From the NCBI GenBank assembly GCA_965119215.1, contig CBCPKK010000005.1:186001-250000 (forward strand): a stretch of 64,000 bases of DNA, written 5' to 3'. This document shows, piece by piece, positions 27,317 through 35,749 of this stretch (within the stretch, counting starts at the first letter, position 1; each line of letters opens with the position of its first letter). Source of the DNA: Buttiauxella sp965119215 (GTDB lineage: Bacteria; Pseudomonadota; Gammaproteobacteria; Enterobacterales; Enterobacteriaceae). The notes beneath the pieces are model-generated. The model saw nothing but the letters and a program-made list of their open reading frames with translations, was not told where the DNA came from and did not search any database. The translations under genes were made by a program, and so were the position numbers.

Positions 27317-27622
27317 TTAAGCCATAAGGGCAATGGCTTTATCCAGTACGCGATCGCCGCGCATGGTGCCGTAATCCATCATATCGATCATCGCAACAGG
27401 CAAGCCGCGCGGGGTGGCAAGCTCAGTCAGGTGCTGTAATTCGTACTGCACCTGTGGGCCAAGCAACACCACATCGGCATGGTGCATTTGGCTTTCAATT
27501 TCTGAAACCGGGAAGGCGTCGATTTCGACTTCCAGCGAACGCTTTGCGGCTTCAGCACGCATTTTCTGTACCAGCATGCTGGTGGACATCCCTGCGGCGC
27601 AGCACAACATAATTTTTTTCAT
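27317..27622 (-). CDS. PTS EIIB component, lactose/cellobiose family
   Basis: A 101-residue cytoplasmic phosphocarrier. The phosphorylatable cysteine lies in the N-terminal loop MLCCAAGMSTSML, and VVLLGPQVQYEL is the usual family block. The ATG at 27622 is preferred to 27649 because MKKIMLCC is the typical start and AGGAAAG precedes it. It is the first gene of the operon and is separated from the divergent RpiR regulator by 274 bases carrying three copies of one dyad. Confidence 0.92.
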   Translation of the reverse strand: MKKIMLCCAAGMSTSMLVQKMRAEAAKRSLEVEIDAFPVSEIESQMHHADVVLLGPQVQYELQHLTELATPRGLPVAMIDMMDYGTMRGDRVLDKAIALMA

Positions 27623-27640
27623 TACAACTTTCCTCGTATT

Positions 27641-27655
27641 TGAAAACATATTTCA
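27641..27655 (-). promoter_or_regulatory. RpiR-type operator candidate 1
   Basis: TGAAA-N5-TTTCA dyad, 19 bases upstream of the EIIB start codon. It is one of three with equal spacing in this divergent intergenic region. RpiR-family proteins commonly bind such TGAAA/TTTCA dyads. Confidence 0.6.
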
Positions 27656-27682
27656 TACATTAGCCGTTTTATTTAGCATGTA

Positions 27683-27697
27683 TGAAAATTATTTTCA
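27683..27697 (-). promoter_or_regulatory. RpiR-type operator candidate 2
   Basis: TGAAA-N5-TTTCA dyad; here the palindrome is perfect over 17 bases when the outer A/T pair is included. Its centre is 42 bases from that of candidate 1, four helical turns, so two bound dimers could lie on the same face of the DNA. Confidence 0.6.
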
Positions 27698-27825
27698 TGA
27701 GTGTGATCGCGGTTGGATTATTGTTTTGCGGCTCTGTGGCGCGGTAAAAATGTGATCTATACAGAAATAATAGATATGTGATAGGCAGAGGCAGCCGTGA
27801 GCGAGCCTGTACAGACAAGATGGAT

Positions 27826-27840
27826 TGAAAAATAATTTCA
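27826..27840 (+). promoter_or_regulatory. RpiR-type operator candidate 3
   Basis: TGAAA-N5-TTTCA dyad, 57 bases upstream of the RpiR start codon. It suggests autoregulation of the regulator gene, or looping to the two sites near the EIIB promoter. Confidence 0.55.
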
Positions 27841-27896
27841 AACATTTATGATGCTTTTAACGAGCAGAAAATGCCGAAATCAGGACACCTCCCGTT

Positions 27897-28982
27897 ATGG
27901 ATATTGTTTACCAACTGGTGCATGGGTTATCTGGACTGCCCGCGCAAGAATCGCGTCTTGCACGCTTTTTCCTCGACAACTTCGCGCAGATACCCGAAGC
28001 GACGATGGAAGAATTAGCGGCAAAGGCAGGCGTTAGTCCCGCCACATTGCAGCACTTTGCCCGCAGCATTGGCTGTGACGATATCAATGATTTTATCGGC
28101 CAGGTGCGCCATCAACAGCAGGAAAATAACCTGCATATTCCGGCGGCACCGATGCTGGGTGATGCCGCCTGGGTTGATCCGCGCACATTGCAGAAACTGG
28201 CTAACAACGCCGGTATCGGTAGTGACATTCTCGACCGCTTCTCGCACTCGATTGGCCGCGAAAATAGCGCAGATATTGTTGGCCAGATCCGCAATCGGCT
28301 GTCTGATTTCAGCCAGCAGGAATCGCGCGTGGCGCAGACCATCCTTGATGATGTCTCTTTTGCCGCGTCAGCTACCATCGACCAACTGGCTACAGCGGCA
28401 GGCGTCAGCCCCGCGACAATTACGCGTTTTGCCCGCGCCGCAGGGTGCGACGACATTCGAGATTTGCGCATGAAGCTGGCGCAATCCAGCACTCCCGCGC
28501 CTGTCGGCGATATGCCTGCACCGTGGCGCGAAAAACTCAACAACGTACAAAGCGCGTTAAATTCACAGTTATGCGAACTGCAACCGTTAGCCATTAATCA
28601 GGCCATCGATCGGCTAAAACAGGCGAAAGCGGTGCATATTTTCAGCGCCAGCGCGGCGGATACCCCGTTTGCGAGCCTGCTGCAATATCGCCTGCTGACT
28701 CAGGGATATCCGGCCAATATTTGCCAGGATGCCGCGCTGATGAGCATCACCGCATCTATGCTCGGCACAGGACAAGTGCTGGTAATTTTCGCCAGTTCCG
28801 CCCCAGAAAATGCCCTGATTGCGGCAGCGCACCAGGCGCGTTGGCTGGGCGCGGAGATCATCATCATCGGGCAAGATGGCGGCACGCTGGTTCATCGCGA
28901 AGATATTCACTTGCCGTTGAAAGAGCCGCGCTATGGTTCGCTGTTAGTGATTGATTTGCTGTGCGAAGGGATAGATGGTTGA
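27897..28982 (+). CDS. RpiR-family regulator with repeated HTH modules
   Basis: A 361-residue regulator, longer than the usual 280-290. Residues 1-75 are an HTH_6 module (EELAAKAGVSPATLQHFARSIGCDD). Residues about 92-135 resemble a second, degenerate copy (LQKLANNAGIGSDILDRFSHSIGREN). Residues about 137-202 are a third, well-conserved copy (QLATAAGVSPATITRFARAAGCDD). Residues about 215-350 form the sugar-phosphate-binding SIS domain. It is divergent from the PTS/GH4 operon, with three TGAAA-N5-TTTCA dyads between, so it most likely represses or activates that operon in response to a phosphorylated beta-glucoside or glucose-6-phosphate. The extra HTH modules are unusual and look like an internal duplication. 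Confidence 0.85.
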   Translation: MDIVYQLVHGLSGLPAQESRLARFFLDNFAQIPEATMEELAAKAGVSPATLQHFARSIGCDDINDFIGQVRHQQQENNLHIPAAPMLGDAAWVDPRTLQKLANNAGIGSDILDRFSHSIGRENSADIVGQIRNRLSDFSQQESRVAQTILDDVSFAASATIDQLATAAGVSPATITRFARAAGCDDIRDLRMKLAQSSTPAPVGDMPAPWREKLNNVQSALNSQLCELQPLAINQAIDRLKQAKAVHIFSASAADTPFASLLQYRLLTQGYPANICQDAALMSITASMLGTGQVLVIFASSAPENALIAAAHQARWLGAEIIIIGQDGGTLVHREDIHLPLKEPRYGSLLVIDLLCEGIDG

Positions 28983-29000
28983 TGTTGGTTCGGTTTAAAT

Positions 29001-29111
29001 GACCCCCACCCAGCCTCCCCCTTTCCAGAGGGAGGAGCTAAAAGCGCCAGTATTTCCCTGCCTTTCCAGGTGGAGGAGCTAAAGGCGTTAAGCTCGGGTT
29101 GGGGTGGGGTC
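29001..29111. repeat. Interspersed repeat with terminal inverted ends, copy 2
   Basis: Begins GACCCCCACCCAGCC and ends GGTTGGGGTGGGGTC, so the ends are inverted copies of each other. The inner part holds two GGAGGAGCTAAA blocks. Related to copies at 10643 and 35473. It lies between the RpiR gene and the convergent PLP-enzyme gene. Confidence 0.7.
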
Positions 29112-29125
29112 TGTTACGCAATGTG

Positions 29126-30346
29126 CTAAAAAGCCGTCTCCAACGTTTCCAGTACGTTGTACTCGTCATCGATCAAAAACAGCGCTTTCCATTTGTCGAA
29201 CGTCAGGCAAGGGTGGGAAGTGCTGAACACCAGAATATCCCCCACTTGTACGTCCGCGCCTGGCTTGAGTTTCAGCATCGCGTGTTGGTCCATAATGCCG
29301 GTAGTTTCTATGGCATCAGGCACGAACTCTACCGCTTTACCTGCACGATAATGCGCGACGGGTTGCGGTAATCCGGCGTCAAACGCGCTGTCTCGCTTGC
29401 CGAAGTTCACAATGGCACGGTCGTTTTCTGGCACCGATTGCACCATCGCAATCAACTCCAGTGCAGAGACTAAATCCCCGCCTAAATCGCAGGCGACTTT
29501 GTCACGCGCCATCAGCTCGTCCTGCGCTTCCTGATAAATTCCACCGTCGTGGGTGATGTAACAACCAGGGCGGATCACCACGCGGCAGTTTGCCGGTTTT
29601 TCCGCTTCCAGCCAGACGTTGCATACCACGTCGTACCAGACCGAGCCCGCACCGGTAAGAATAAATTCGCCCTCTACGTACTGTTCAAGCTGGCAGGCGA
29701 GGGCTGCGGCATCACGCAGTAAGGCTTCTACTTTTGGCTGCGGATTTTCGCCGTGCAGCACACCTTCGTACAGTTCCAGCCCGCGTAAACGCAAGCCAGG
29801 CAACGTCGCAATAGTTTCTGCTAGTGCCAGTGCTTGTTGCGTGGTGCGGCAACCGCAACGCCCGCCGGGTACACCCAGCTCAAGCAAAATGTCTAACGTT
29901 TGGTTTTTGGCGTTAAAGAAGTCGGAAAGCGTTTTGGCGTTGGCAACGCTGTCTACACAACACAGGAAATCGACGTCCTGATAGTGTGCTTTTAACTGCG
30001 ACACGACTTCCATATTCGCTTTGCCGACCAACTGGTTAACCATCAATACGCGTTTTATGCCGCTCACCATCGCAATGCTGGCTTGCCAGGCGCTGCCGAC
30101 GCCCACCGCCCAGGCACCGGCTTGTTGCTGCTGCTGGAAAATCCACGGCGTCATGGTGGTTTTGCCGTGTGGCGCCAGGGAAACGCCGCGCGTGTCTGCG
30201 TAGCGCTGCATCCACTGGATATTGTTCTCTAATGCCGCTTTTTTTATCACGGCTGCGGGCAAGCAAACATCTTCATTAAGGATGTTGGCAGGGGTAAACA
30301 TAGGGGCGGATTTGTGTGGGGCGAGGTTACTATTCTGGTATTTCAT
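29126..30346 (-). CDS. PLP fold-type III D-amino acid deaminase/dehydratase-like enzyme
   Basis: A 406-residue enzyme of the alanine-racemase-fold group that includes D-threonine aldolase, eukaryotic-type D-serine dehydratase and D-glucosaminate dehydratase. The PLP lysine is in SLAPHGKTTMTP near residue 61. Near the C-terminus DQHAML and SHPCLTFDKW supply the His and His-x-Cys residues that bind zinc in D-serine dehydratase, so a metal-assisted beta-elimination of ammonia is likely. It diverges from the deacylase-ridA-symporter-dgoK-dgoA operon. In that setting it would turn a free 2-amino sugar acid into a 2-keto-3-deoxy acid plus ammonia (inference). Generic annotation would be amino acid deaminase. 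Confidence 0.82.
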   Translation of the reverse strand: MKYQNSNLAPHKSAPMFTPANILNEDVCLPAAVIKKAALENNIQWMQRYADTRGVSLAPHGKTTMTPWIFQQQQQAGAWAVGVGSAWQASIAMVSGIKRVLMVNQLVGKANMEVVSQLKAHYQDVDFLCCVDSVANAKTLSDFFNAKNQTLDILLELGVPGGRCGCRTTQQALALAETIATLPGLRLRGLELYEGVLHGENPQPKVEALLRDAAALACQLEQYVEGEFILTGAGSVWYDVVCNVWLEAEKPANCRVVIRPGCYITHDGGIYQEAQDELMARDKVACDLGGDLVSALELIAMVQSVPENDRAIVNFGKRDSAFDAGLPQPVAHYRAGKAVEFVPDAIETTGIMDQHAMLKLKPGADVQVGDILVFSTSHPCLTFDKWKALFLIDDEYNVLETLETAF

Positions 30347-30548
30347 AACATTATTCCTTTGATTTTATCTTTTACTTCATGACGGATATCATATTTAAAT
30401 CAATGAAAATTATAGTGATTATTTGTGTTTTAGCTATTCAATGAATAAAAGTATCATAAATTCATATGCATTTTGCGTAGTCTTCCACTGTTTTTTACGC
30501 TTGTAAATGGTTAACTTTAGTCCAGAACATAACGGGGGTAAGGAAGAG
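30347..30548. promoter_or_regulatory. Divergent promoter region of the amino-acid/sugar-acid locus
   Basis: AT-rich intergenic region between the divergent PLP-enzyme and deacylase genes; it must hold both promoters. AAGGAAGAG at 30540-30548 is the ribosome-binding site of the deacylase and supports the ATG at 30549. No operator could be assigned with confidence. Confidence 0.4.
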
Positions 30549-31979
30549 ATGAAGTTCGACTATCTGTTCAGGAATGTCACAGTCATTGATGGTAGCGGTG
30601 GCGCGGAATATCGCGCTGATGTTGCCGTGCAGGGCGATCGTATTGCCCAAATCGCACCGGCGATTAGCGGCTCGGCTCAGCACGAAATTGATGGCACCGG
30701 CCGCGTACTGGCTCCAGGTTTTATTGACGTCCATACCCACGATGACATTAACGTTATCCGTATGCCGGAATACCTGCCAAAAATCAGCCAGGGCATCACC
30801 ACGGTGATTGTCGGCAACTGCGGCATCAGCGCGGCGACGGCAACCATGAAGGGCAGTGTGCCAGACCCGATGAATTTACTCGGTGAGGTAGAGCACTTTA
30901 TTTACCCAACGGTTGCCGCCTACGCGCAGGCCGTAGAACAGGCTAAACCTGCGATTAACGTCGGCACGCTGATTGGCCACACCGCGCTGCGTAACAATCA
31001 TATGGATGATTTGTACCGCGCAGCCACCGAAGAAGAAATCGCCGGAATGCGCGAACAGCTTCGCCTGGCGTTGCAGCAAGGCGGCTTAGGGTTAAGCACC
31101 GGTCTGGCCTATGGCAGCGCGTTCCAGTCCACTACCGAAGAAGTGATGGCGCTGGCCGAAGAGTTAGCGGCGGGGAAAGGTATCTACACCACCCATTTAC
31201 GCTCTGAATTTGAACCGATTCTGGAAGCGCTCGACGAGGCGTTTCGCATTGGTCGCCACGGCAAAGTGCCGGTTGTGGTTTCGCACCATAAATGCGCCGG
31301 GGCAAAGAACTGGGGTCGCACAATCGAAACGCTGAAACTGTTCGATAAAGTGCGCGAACAGCAGGATGTTTCCTGTGATTGCTATCCGTATTCTGCCAGT
31401 TCCTCGACGCTGGATATGAAACAAATTACCGAAGATTTCGACATCATCATTACCTGGTCGGAACCGCATCCTGAAGTCGCCGGGCAGACGTTGAAACAGA
31501 TTGCGCAAAGCTGGTCGCTGTCGCTTCAGGAGGCAGGGAAATTACTGATGCCTGCTGGCGCGATTTACTACAACATGGACGAGCAGGATGTGCGGCGCGT
31601 GTTGAGTTACCCGGTGACAATGGTCGGTTCCGATGGTTTGCCGAACGACCCGATGCCGCATCCACGCTTGTGGGGCGCATTCCCACGCGTGCTGGGGCAC
31701 TACAGCCGCGACGAGAAATTGTTCCCGCTCACGGTGGCTGTTCACAAGATGACGGGCATGTCAGCGGCGCGTTTCCAGCTTCCCGAGCGCGGATTGGTGA
31801 AATGCGGCTACTATGCTGACCTGGTTATGTTCGACCCGGAAACCGTTCGTGACGTGGCAAGTTTTAGTGACCCTCAGCAGCCTGCCGCCGGTATCGAAGC
31901 CGTGATGGTGAATGGCGTGATGAGTTATGGTCGTGATAAACAGGTTATCGGGCGAGCCGGACGGTTCTTGCGTCGATAG
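30549..31979 (+). CDS. N-acyl-D-amino-acid deacylase (D-aminoacylase family)
   Basis: A 476-residue amidohydrolase of the D-aminoacylase family, which removes the acyl group from N-acyl-D-amino acids. The metal motif FIDVHTHDD is near residue 68. VIVGNCGIS near residue 95 carries the family cysteine, THLRSE near residue 215 and VSHHKCAGAKNWG near residue 250 provide further His residues, and GSDGLPNDPMPHPRLWGAFPRVL is the typical C-terminal block. It is the first gene of an operon with ridA 23 bases downstream. Here its substrate may be an N-acyl 2-amino-2-deoxy sugar acid, since the operon also encodes KDGal kinase and aldolase. That specificity is inference. Confidence 0.88.
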   Translation: MKFDYLFRNVTVIDGSGGAEYRADVAVQGDRIAQIAPAISGSAQHEIDGTGRVLAPGFIDVHTHDDINVIRMPEYLPKISQGITTVIVGNCGISAATATMKGSVPDPMNLLGEVEHFIYPTVAAYAQAVEQAKPAINVGTLIGHTALRNNHMDDLYRAATEEEIAGMREQLRLALQQGGLGLSTGLAYGSAFQSTTEEVMALAEELAAGKGIYTTHLRSEFEPILEALDEAFRIGRHGKVPVVVSHHKCAGAKNWGRTIETLKLFDKVREQQDVSCDCYPYSASSSTLDMKQITEDFDIIITWSEPHPEVAGQTLKQIAQSWSLSLQEAGKLLMPAGAIYYNMDEQDVRRVLSYPVTMVGSDGLPNDPMPHPRLWGAFPRVLGHYSRDEKLFPLTVAVHKMTGMSAARFQLPERGLVKCGYYADLVMFDPETVRDVASFSDPQQPAAGIEAVMVNGVMSYGRDKQVIGRAGRFLRR

Positions 31980-32002
31980 TATTCATTAGATAAGGAGCAG
32001 CA

Positions 32003-32395
32003 ATGAGCATTAAACGTTATGGAGTGGGTGGCAGCACCGGTACGGGCGGGCAGCGTCTGCCATTTGCTAAAGCGGTGGAAGCGGGCGGCTGGCTGTACGT
32101 TTCCGGGCAAACTCCGATGAAAGACGGTGAAGTGGTCGAAGGCGGCATTATCGAGCAATCCCGCCTGGCGATTCAGAACTGCGTGGATATTATGGAAAGC
32201 GCGGGTTACACCCTGGAAGATGTGGTGCACGTGAAGGTTTTCCTGACCGATGCACGTTATTTTCAGTCATTTAACAAAGTGTTCAGCGAATTTTTTGCCG
32301 ACCATCCGCCAGCTCGCGTGTGCTGCGTGGCTGACCTGGTTGTCGATTGTAAAGTGGAAGTGGATTTGACCTGTTATCGGGCTGACCGAGGCTAA
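32003..32395 (+). CDS. RidA/YjgF-family enamine/imine deaminase
   Basis: A 130-residue RidA-type protein. The catalytic arginine lies in the PPARVCCV segment near residue 105 and the C-terminal VEVDLTCY block is typical. RidA proteins speed hydrolysis of reactive enamine/imine intermediates released by PLP-dependent dehydratases to the keto acid. Its place in an operon divergent from a PLP dehydratase fits that role directly. A strong ribosome-binding site (AAGGAG) precedes the ATG. Confidence 0.9.
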   Translation: MSIKRYGVGGSTGTGGQRLPFAKAVEAGGWLYVSGQTPMKDGEVVEGGIIEQSRLAIQNCVDIMESAGYTLEDVVHVKVFLTDARYFQSFNKVFSEFFADHPPARVCCVADLVVDCKVEVDLTCYRADRG

Positions 32396-32402
32396 TTTTA
32401 TT

Positions 32403-32429
32403 CCGACCCTCTCCTGATAAAGGGTGAGG
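32403..32429 (+). terminator. Hairpin after ridA
   Basis: CCCTC and GAGGG flank an inner AAAGGGT segment, forming a weak hairpin without a T-run. It may attenuate transcription into the symporter gene or be a relic of the interspersed repeat family. Confidence 0.3.
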
Positions 32430-32546
32430 GTATAAACAAATATTTATTAAATAATAATCGGGACATTCCATGAAATGTGCCAACGGGTTTTCTGCGCTCT
32501 TTTTTCAGGAAGCCATTTTATCTTAATTATAATCTGGAAGTGAGTT

Positions 32547-34037
32547 ATGAATAGTCATGTCTTTTTGATCGGATTCATTATTTATGCTCTCGCCATGATA
32601 TGGCTGGGTTGGTATGTCTCGCGTAACCAAAAAAATGGCGATGATTTTTTATTAGGTGGCCGTTCTCTCCCTATGTTCTTAACGCTAGGATCTACAGTCG
32701 CGACGATGGTCGGCACCGGTTCTAGTATGGGGGCAGTCGGCTTTGGCTACAGTAATGGTTGGGCAGGGATGCTATATGGTCTTGGTGGTGCGGTGGGTAT
32801 TTTGCTGATGGCATGGTGGTTTGCGCCGATGCGTAAATTGCGCTTTATGACCATGAGTGAAGAGTTGTCTTATTACACAGGTGCCAGCCACATAATAAAA
32901 AACATTGTCGGATTGCTTATATTTATTGCCTCAATTGGTTGGCTGGGGGCACATATTCTTGGTGGGAGTATGTATTTATCCTGGGCTGCAGGAATCGATA
33001 TGACGGTTGCAAAAATTATTATTGCACTGGCATTTGCGATTTATGTCGTTATCGGGGGGTATTCTGCTGTGGTCTGGACCGATACCATCCAGGCATTAAT
33101 TTTATTCTTCGGCTTTATTTTGATGGCTGTTCTGGCCGTGGTGCACGTTGGCGGCTGGAATATGATTGAACATGCCATGGACCCGAAAGCGATGAGCTTC
33201 CTTGCTATAGACAAATTAGGGGTTCTCCCTGCCTTGTCTCTGGCGATGGTCATTGGTGTGGGTGTGCTGGCAACCCCGTCCTACCGCCAGCGTATTTACT
33301 CCGGGAAAGATGTTTCATCTGTGCGTCGTTCGTTTGTTTATACCGGCGTGCTGTATCTGTTCTTCTCCATTCTGCCTGCCATTATCGGCATGGCGGCGTT
33401 CACCATGAACCCGTCACTTGAAAACAGTAATTATGCGTTCCTGTTTGCCACCAGTTTCCTGCCGAGCATGCTTGGGTTGGTTGTGTTGATTGCCGGTTTG
33501 TCTGCCACCATGTCCTCGGCAAGCTCTGATGCCATCGCTGCTGTTGCCATCATGATGCGTGACCTGTACACCATGGTGACAGGAAAAATGCCGCCGGAAA
33601 ATAAAGCCATCACGCTTTCACGCTGGATGCTGGTGTTTGTGATAGGCCTGGCACTGCTGTTTGCCCTGACGTCTAACGACATTATCAGCTACATCACGAA
33701 GATGATTTCTACCTTGATGTCCGGGCTGTTTATCTGCTCGATCCTCGGGCGCTTTTGGCTGCGATTTAACTGGCAGGGCGCGCTTGCCGCAATGATCAGC
33801 GGTGCGATTGCCTCTGTTGCCGTGTTGGTTAACGCAGACTGGATGGCGTACTGGGGCAACCCTTGCATACCGTCTATCCTGGCCAGTTTGGGCTGTGCGG
33901 TCGTCGTCACTCTGGTGACACCAGCCAGCAAAATGAGCCGTGAAGAAGCGCTGGAAATGATCACCCGCGAACGTGAAAGCCAGCCGGATGCCGCACCGGT
34001 GCCGCTGGGCAAACGTGCAACGGAGGACGCACGATGA
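32547..34037 (+). CDS. Sodium:solute symporter (SSS family)
   Basis: A 496-residue inner-membrane transporter with about 13 membrane segments, of the SSS family (PutP/PanF type). The first helix region ends in NGDDFLLGGRSLP, followed by GSTVATMVGTGSSMGAVGFGY with the conserved sodium-site residues, and GLSATMSSASSDAIA later on. It lies 151 bases after ridA and overlaps dgoK by four bases (ATGA). It probably imports the substrate of the operon, an acylated amino acid or amino sugar acid; the exact solute is not visible in the sequence. Confidence 0.9.
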   Translation: MNSHVFLIGFIIYALAMIWLGWYVSRNQKNGDDFLLGGRSLPMFLTLGSTVATMVGTGSSMGAVGFGYSNGWAGMLYGLGGAVGILLMAWWFAPMRKLRFMTMSEELSYYTGASHIIKNIVGLLIFIASIGWLGAHILGGSMYLSWAAGIDMTVAKIIIALAFAIYVVIGGYSAVVWTDTIQALILFFGFILMAVLAVVHVGGWNMIEHAMDPKAMSFLAIDKLGVLPALSLAMVIGVGVLATPSYRQRIYSGKDVSSVRRSFVYTGVLYLFFSILPAIIGMAAFTMNPSLENSNYAFLFATSFLPSMLGLVVLIAGLSATMSSASSDAIAAVAIMMRDLYTMVTGKMPPENKAITLSRWMLVFVIGLALLFALTSNDIISYITKMISTLMSGLFICSILGRFWLRFNWQGALAAMISGAIASVAVLVNADWMAYWGNPCIPSILASLGCAVVVTLVTPASKMSREEALEMITRERESQPDAAPVPLGKRATEDAR

Positions 34038-34888
34038 GCGAGAATTATATCGCCATCGACTGGGGCTCCACGCACCTGCGTGCCTGGTTATATCGCAACG
34101 GGCAGTGCGTGGACAGCCTGCAATTGCCTTACGGCGTTAGCCGCCTGGTTGAGCAAACTGCTCGTGAAGTGTTCGATAAATACATTGAGCCGTGGCGCAA
34201 ACGTGAAACTCTGCCCGTGGTGATGGCCGGAATGATTGGTAGCGATGCGGGCTGGCAGCCCGTGCCGTATCTGGCGTGCCCGGTGTTGCTGCATGAACTC
34301 AGTGCGCAGCTTTATGAAGTCGCACCTGAGGTGTGGATTGTGCCGGGTCTGAACACCGAGCGAAACGTGATGCGTGGCGAAGAGACGCAGTTGCTGGGTG
34401 CGATGCAGTTGGCTCCCGCCGCTTGCTACGTTCTGCCCGGCACGCACAGCAAATGTGTGCAGGTAACTAACGGCGCGGTGAGTGGTTTTTCCACGGCGAT
34501 GACCGGCGAACTGCACCATGTGCTAATGAACCACTCGCTGATTGGCAAAGGGTTGCCGGAACAAAGCGAAGACCCGGTAGCGTTTCAGGCTGGCGTGCAA
34601 TGCGGGCTGGATTCTCCCTCGCTTGTCACCCACCTTTTTGAAGCGCGTGCATTGCGAGTGCTGGGTGAAGTACCGCCAGAATCCGTTAGCGAATGGCTTT
34701 CTGGCCTGCTAATTGGCGCAGAAGTCGCGGCAATGGATGCGGTAGAAAGTGTAACGCTGGTAGGTGGTGATTCACTTTGCCAGCGCTATCGCCAGGTATT
34801 TGAAAAAGCTGGAGTCACGGTCAGTGAAATCGCGGGTGATACCGCGTTCCAACAAGGGATAAGGAGCATTCTCGATGCAAGATGCTAA
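34034..34888 (+). CDS. dgoK: 2-dehydro-3-deoxygalactonokinase (DgoK family)
   Basis: A 284-residue sugar-acid kinase of the DgoK family. The ATP-binding start IAIDWGSTHLRAWL, VMAGMIGSDAGW near residue 63, VMRGEETQLLGAM near 113 and VLPGTHSKCVQV near 135 with STAMTGELHHVL are all family blocks. It phosphorylates 2-keto-3-deoxy-D-galactonate (or a close stereoisomer) at C6. Overlap with the symporter gene upstream and 14-base overlap with dgoA downstream indicate one translationally coupled unit. Unlike the classical dgo operon, no galactonate dehydratase (dgoD) is present; the deacylase and PLP dehydratase take that place. Confidence 0.9.
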   Translation: MSENYIAIDWGSTHLRAWLYRNGQCVDSLQLPYGVSRLVEQTAREVFDKYIEPWRKRETLPVVMAGMIGSDAGWQPVPYLACPVLLHELSAQLYEVAPEVWIVPGLNTERNVMRGEETQLLGAMQLAPAACYVLPGTHSKCVQVTNGAVSGFSTAMTGELHHVLMNHSLIGKGLPEQSEDPVAFQAGVQCGLDSPSLVTHLFEARALRVLGEVPPESVSEWLSGLLIGAEVAAMDAVESVTLVGGDSLCQRYRQVFEKAGVTVSEIAGDTAFQQGIRSILDARC

Positions 34889-35474
34889 ACCGTTGGTCGC
34901 CATTTTGCGCGGCATTCAGCCTCACGAAGCCAACAGCCATGTGGCGGTGTTGATTGAAGAAGGGTTCCGCTACATTGAGATCCCACTGAACTCGCCGGAC
35001 TGGCAGCAAAGTATCCCGCAAATGGTGAGTCGCTACGGCGACAAGGCATGTATTGGCGCGGGAACGGTGTTGAACGTCGAGCAGGTCGATTTTCTGGCGC
35101 TGGCGGGTGCAAAACTGGTGGTTACGCCGAATACCAATCCGGCAGTGATTCGCCGAGCGGTTGAAGCGGGAATGCTGGTTTGTGCAGGATGCGCCACCGC
35201 CAGCGAAGCCTTTACTGCGCTGGAGGCCGGTGCGCAGTGGTTGAAGATTTTCCCGTCATCAGCGTTTGGCCCAGCCTATATTTCTGCGCTTAAAGCCGTG
35301 CTGCCGCCAACCGTGCCAGTGCTGGCGGTGGGGGGCGTGACGCCGGAAAACCTGCACGAATATCTGCAAGCCGGTTGCGCTGGTGCGGGGCTGGGTAGCG
35401 ATTTATATCGGGCTGGGCAGGGTGTGGAAACCACGCGGGCTCAGGGGCGGCGGTTTATGGCGGCGTTTGGTTGA
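34875..35474 (+). CDS. dgoA: 2-dehydro-3-deoxy-6-phosphogalactonate aldolase (DgoA family)
   Basis: A 199-residue class I aldolase of the KDPG/KDPGal family. VAILRGIQP opens the protein, EEGFRYIEIPLNSPDW carries the catalytic Glu, GAGTVLN follows, and the Schiff-base lysine is in WLKIFPSSAFGP near residue 126. It cleaves 2-keto-3-deoxy-6-phosphogalactonate to pyruvate and glyceraldehyde-3-phosphate. It is the last gene of the operon and its stop overlaps the start of a repeat element. Confidence 0.92.
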   Translation: MQDAKPLVAILRGIQPHEANSHVAVLIEEGFRYIEIPLNSPDWQQSIPQMVSRYGDKACIGAGTVLNVEQVDFLALAGAKLVVTPNTNPAVIRRAVEAGMLVCAGCATASEAFTALEAGAQWLKIFPSSAFGPAYISALKAVLPPTVPVLAVGGVTPENLHEYLQAGCAGAGLGSDLYRAGQGVETTRAQGRRFMAAFG

Positions 35475-35709
35475 CCCCCTCCCGACCTCCCCCTTACCAG
35501 GTGGAGGAGCTAAAGGTGCCAGTCTGCTCGCACCTCTGAAACTGTCTTTTATACAGGCCTCACTCAGGCATTCGAGTGGGAAGCTAAAGGTGCCAGTCTG
35601 CTCCCACCTCTGAAACTGTCTCTTATACAGGCCTCACTCAGGTATTCGAGTAGGAAACTTAATGTCTTTGAGCCCCTCCACCTGGCAAGGGGGAGGCTGG
35701 GTGGGGGTC
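35473..35709. repeat. Interspersed repeat, copy 3, with internal 74-bp tandem duplication
   Basis: Starts GACCCCCTCCCGACC and ends GGCTGGGTGGGGGTC, again with inverted ends. Its inside is expanded: a 74-base unit from 35509 to 35582 is repeated almost exactly at 35583-35656. Each unit holds GCTAAAGGTGCCAGTCTGCTC and a CTGTCT-TTATACAGGCCTC segment. The element fills the space between dgoA and the convergent RpiR gene. Confidence 0.75.
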
Positions 35710-35749
35710 ATTAAAGCTGGAACCTCCCGACACTGAGGAGATGGCGTTA

